Assembly (NCBI RefSeq): GCF_002355595.1
Contig: NZ_AP017422.1
Location: 6,204,823 to 6,268,822 of the forward strand
Direction of reading: 5' to 3'
Origin: Filimonas lacunae
GTDB lineage: Bacteria > Bacteroidota > Bacteroidia > Chitinophagales > Chitinophagaceae
Length of the DNA stretch: 64,000 nt
Below are positions 61,557-64,000 of this stretch, in pieces. Positions within the stretch are counted from its first letter, which is position 1. Each line of letters starts with the position of its first letter. Below the pieces are notes generated by a model that had not been told where the DNA came from, did not search any database, and was given only the letters and a program-made list of their open reading frames with translations. A program made the position numbers and the translations under genes.

Positions 61557-62816
61557 ATGAATCTGAACGAATTTTACATCACGGGAATTAACTACAAAAA
61601 AACGGACGCTTCTATCAGGGGACAATTTGCTGTTAATACTGACCAGTATGCAGCCATTCTGGAAGAAGCTGGGCAGAACGGGGTGGAGGAAATGTTTGTA
61701 TTAAGCACTTGTAACCGTACAGAGGTATTTGGACTGGCCCCTAGCCCAAACGTACTCATTGACCTTCTTTGTAAACAAACTTCCGGGTCTGCCGATTCTT
61801 TTAAAGAACTCGCCTATATTAAACAGGGCATGGCTGCCATAGAGCACCTTTTTAGCGTAGGTGCCGGCCTTGACTCCCAGATATTAGGGGACTACGAAAT
61901 TGTAGGACAGATAAAACAAGCGATCAAATTTGCCCGCGAAAATGAATTTGTAGGCACTTTTATAGAGCGTTTATACAATACGGTGCTGCAATCGTCTAAA
62001 GCCATTAAGGCACATACCGAGTTAAGTTCAGGCACTGTATCTGTTTCTTTTGCCGCTATCCAGTTTTTAAAACAACATTTACCAGATGCTTCCCACAAGA
62101 AAATAGTATTACTGGGCACTGGTAAAATTGGCCGTAACACCTGTAAAAACCTGGTGGATTATTGCGGGGCCGACAGCAACAACATTACACTTGTTAACCG
62201 CACCCAGGCTAAAGCCGAAGCGCTGGCCCAGGAACTGCAGGTAAAAACAGCACCTTACAGCCAGATGATGCAGGTAGTGCAACAAGCCGATGTGGTTATT
62301 GTGGCTACCAACGCCGAAGAACCAGTGATTTGCAAAAAAGACCTGGAAGGCTTTGGTGCTAAAATTCTGATTGATCTTTCTATTCCCAACAATATTGAGC
62401 CCGCTGCAGGTGAACTGCCAGGCGTGGCACTGGTAAACGTAGATGGTTTATCCAGAATAAATGATGAAACCCTGCAAAACAGGATAGCAGAAGTGCCCAA
62501 AGCCAATGCTATTATTGTACAGCACATGCAGGAATTTTTAGAGTGGTATGGCATGCGCCAGCATGTGCCCGCCCTGAAAGCCGCCAAATTGAAATTACAG
62601 GAACTGCACGAGTGTGGCCTGTTTACCCTGGCAGCAGAAGCAGAAAACACACCTGCTACCGGTGGGTGCCCTTTTCATCACAAGCAACCCTCCTCCGAAG
62701 AAACTATCCAGAAGGTAATTAATAATATGGCGCTGAAAATGCGCCGCCAGCAACTTCCCGGTTGTTCTTATATAGAGGCCATTAATGATTTTATTTCCGC
62801 AGGAAATATGAATTAG
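61557..62816 (+). CDS. hemA: Glutamyl-tRNA reductase
   Basis: First committed step of C5 haem synthesis: reduces Glu-tRNA to glutamate-1-semialdehyde. 419 residues: catalytic Cys in FVLSTCNRTEVFG (about residue 51), GLDSQILGDYEIVGQIKQA, NADPH domain VVLLGTGKIGRNTCKNLVDY, and C-terminal dimerisation region. A Cys/His-containing insert near the C-terminus (GGCPFHHKQP) is seen. 26 bases before hemC, so hemA-hemC-hemD form an operon. Confidence 0.95.
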   Translation: MNLNEFYITGINYKKTDASIRGQFAVNTDQYAAILEEAGQNGVEEMFVLSTCNRTEVFGLAPSPNVLIDLLCKQTSGSADSFKELAYIKQGMAAIEHLFSVGAGLDSQILGDYEIVGQIKQAIKFARENEFVGTFIERLYNTVLQSSKAIKAHTELSSGTVSVSFAAIQFLKQHLPDASHKKIVLLGTGKIGRNTCKNLVDYCGADSNNITLVNRTQAKAEALAQELQVKTAPYSQMMQVVQQADVVIVATNAEEPVICKKDLEGFGAKILIDLSIPNNIEPAAGELPGVALVNVDGLSRINDETLQNRIAEVPKANAIIVQHMQEFLEWYGMRQHVPALKAAKLKLQELHECGLFTLAAEAENTPATGGCPFHHKQPSSEETIQKVINNMALKMRRQQLPGCSYIEAINDFISAGNMN

Positions 62817-62842
62817 TTTCGCGGCCCGGAAGCATATAACAA

Positions 62843-63796
62843 ATGAGCAGGATATTAAAAATAGGCACCAGAGACAGCGAACTCGCTGTATGGCAGGCTA
62901 CGTTGGTACAAAACCAGTTAGCAGCACACAATATTGCCAGTGAGCTGGTGTACATTAAAAGTGATGGTGATATAGACCTGGTTACCCCTTTGTATGAAAT
63001 TGGCGTTCAGGGTGTTTTTACCAAAACACTGGACGCAGCGCTGCTGAGCAAACGCATTGACATAGCAGTGCACAGCATGAAAGATGTGCCTACTCAATTG
63101 GCCAAAGGTATTACACAGGCTGCCGTTTTAAAAAGAGCTTCCAGCAAAGACATACTGGTACACAAAGGCGGATGGGAACTGGTAAATGGCGAATGGACCA
63201 TGACCAATCCGGAGCAGGCGGCCATCATTGCCACCAGCAGCATACGCCGTAAAGCACAATGGTTAAACCGTTACCCCCATCATACTATTGAAAACCTGCG
63301 TGGTAATGTAAATACCCGTTTACAAAAAGTGGCCGACAGCAACTGGACAGGCGCCATTTTTGCCGCCGCTGGTTTAGAACGCATAGAAAAAAGACCAGAC
63401 AACTCTTTTGAGCTGGACTGGATGCTACCCGCCGCTGCACAAGGCGCCATTATGGTGGTTTGTCGCGAAGAAGAGCCTGACACCAAAGAAGCCTGTGGCC
63501 TGTTAAACGATGCCGATACCGCATTGTGCGTGAAACTGGAAAGAGATTTTCTGCGCACATTAATGGGCGGTTGCTCTACACCTATCAGTGCACTGGCCGC
63601 TATCAGCAATAATACCCTCACTTTTACCGGCAACATCTATTCACTGGATGGTAGCCAGAAAAAAGAAACCCATATGGAATTGCCTATGGATACCCGGCAC
63701 GATGTTTTAGCACAAACCGGTAACAAGGCTGCATGGGAGTTATTACAGAATGGTGCAGATAAAATAGTAGAAGAGATACGCAATGCAGGGTACTAA
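62843..63796 (+). CDS. hemC: Porphobilinogen deaminase (hydroxymethylbilane synthase)
   Basis: Joins four porphobilinogens into hydroxymethylbilane. 317 residues: ILKIGTRDSELAVWQATLVQ, VHSMKDVPTQLAKG, ATSSIRRKAQWLNRYP, and the dipyrromethane-binding Cys in LMGGCSTPISALA. Its stop overlaps the hemD start by 14 bases. Confidence 0.96.
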   Translation: MSRILKIGTRDSELAVWQATLVQNQLAAHNIASELVYIKSDGDIDLVTPLYEIGVQGVFTKTLDAALLSKRIDIAVHSMKDVPTQLAKGITQAAVLKRASSKDILVHKGGWELVNGEWTMTNPEQAAIIATSSIRRKAQWLNRYPHHTIENLRGNVNTRLQKVADSNWTGAIFAAAGLERIEKRPDNSFELDWMLPAAAQGAIMVVCREEEPDTKEACGLLNDADTALCVKLERDFLRTLMGGCSTPISALAAISNNTLTFTGNIYSLDGSQKKETHMELPMDTRHDVLAQTGNKAAWELLQNGADKIVEEIRNAGY

Positions 63797-64000
63797 AGCA
63801 AACATATTATGCACCCGCTCACTGGAAGGCCCGCATGTTCAAAAAGCGGTGGACCATGGTTTACACCTGGTTACCGTTCCCTTTATTCACACAGAAGCCA
63901 TACATACCCCTGAGCTACAGGCCAGGGTACAGGAAATTGCTGCACAACCTGCCACAGTGGTATTTACCAGTATTAAAGCGGTAGAAGCTGTATTGCCATT
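63783..64000 (+). CDS. hemD: Uroporphyrinogen-III synthase, 5' part (cut by window end)
   Basis: Starts at ATG 63783, overlapping hemC by 14 bases in another frame, and runs open to the window end (72 codons). Start MQGTKANILCTRSLEGPHVQ and PATVVFTSIKAVEAVL are typical of HemD (TRP and TSxxAV motifs). It closes the macrocycle after HemC; position and motif agree. Confidence 0.85.
   Translation, partial: MQGTKANILCTRSLEGPHVQKAVDHGLHLVTVPFIHTEAIHTPELQARVQEIAAQPATVVFTSIKAVEAVLP

Overview
The window is a 64 kb chromosomal stretch from a member of the Bacteroidota, most likely family Chitinophagaceae (Chitinophaga/Niastella/Filimonas-like; this assignment is an inference from gene content). Supporting signs are the gliding genes gldF/gldG, a MurF-alanine racemase fusion, a split transketolase, a SusC/SusD polysaccharide locus, LytTR/His_kinase signalling, a bacterial geranylgeranylglyceryl-phosphate synthase, the near absence of Shine-Dalgarno sequences, and several TAnnTTTG-type -7 promoter elements. 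No tRNA, rRNA, CRISPR array, prophage or intact insertion sequence was found.

Layout. 1-5.5 kb: 3' part of gltX, a cupin, a frameshifted B12-binding protein, a crotonase, fumC and a lipoprotein. 5.5-13.4 kb (minus): lspA, murF-alr, gldG, gldF, then iscS-iscU-iscA. 13.5-18.7 kb: methylmalonyl-CoA epimerase, the classical acpP-fabF-rnc cluster, a membrane hydroxylase, a GNAT and a YcxB-like protein. 18.7-26.6 kb: B12-dependent ribonucleotide reductase, GGGP synthase, an M28 peptidase and a LytTR/LytS-type two-component pair. 26.7-33.3 kb: dxs, scpA, mscL, ppk2, frr, the N-terminal half of transketolase and a small membrane protein. 33.3-34.3 kb is a gene-free interval holding a 43-bp tandem repeat array. 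34.3-44.9 kb: lolE-like permease, rbfA, an MsbA-like exporter, a DksA-like protein with a histone-H1-like tail, ileS, rmuC, a methyltransferase and a membrane protein. 45-55.5 kb: a probable beta-1,4-galactan utilisation locus (LacI regulator, SusC, SusD, SusE-like, GH53 endo-galactanase, a second clan GH-A enzyme). 55.5-58.3 kb: an aspartic-protease-like protein, a TonB-domain protein and an NTF2-like protein. 58.3-64 kb: haem genes hemN, hemJ, hemH, hemA, hemC and the start of hemD.

How the parts work together. The galactan locus reads as a complete import-and-digest unit: SusC/D and SusE bind and import galactan oligomers, GH53 cuts the chain, the second enzyme probably trims fragments, and the LacI protein probably controls the operon through an operator just downstream of the susC -7 element. 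The haem genes form two divergently arranged groups covering glutamyl-tRNA to hydroxymethylbilane and the last steps to haem. Methylmalonyl-CoA epimerase, the B12-binding protein and class II RNR all point to cobalamin use.

The most unusual non-coding structures are the 43-bp array (about 33,674-34,219), whose AGTACT cores recur every 21-22 bp on one helical face, and a perfect 30-bp palindrome (42,426-42,455) in the rmuC leader. Nothing here could be run against databases; family names rest on motifs read by eye.
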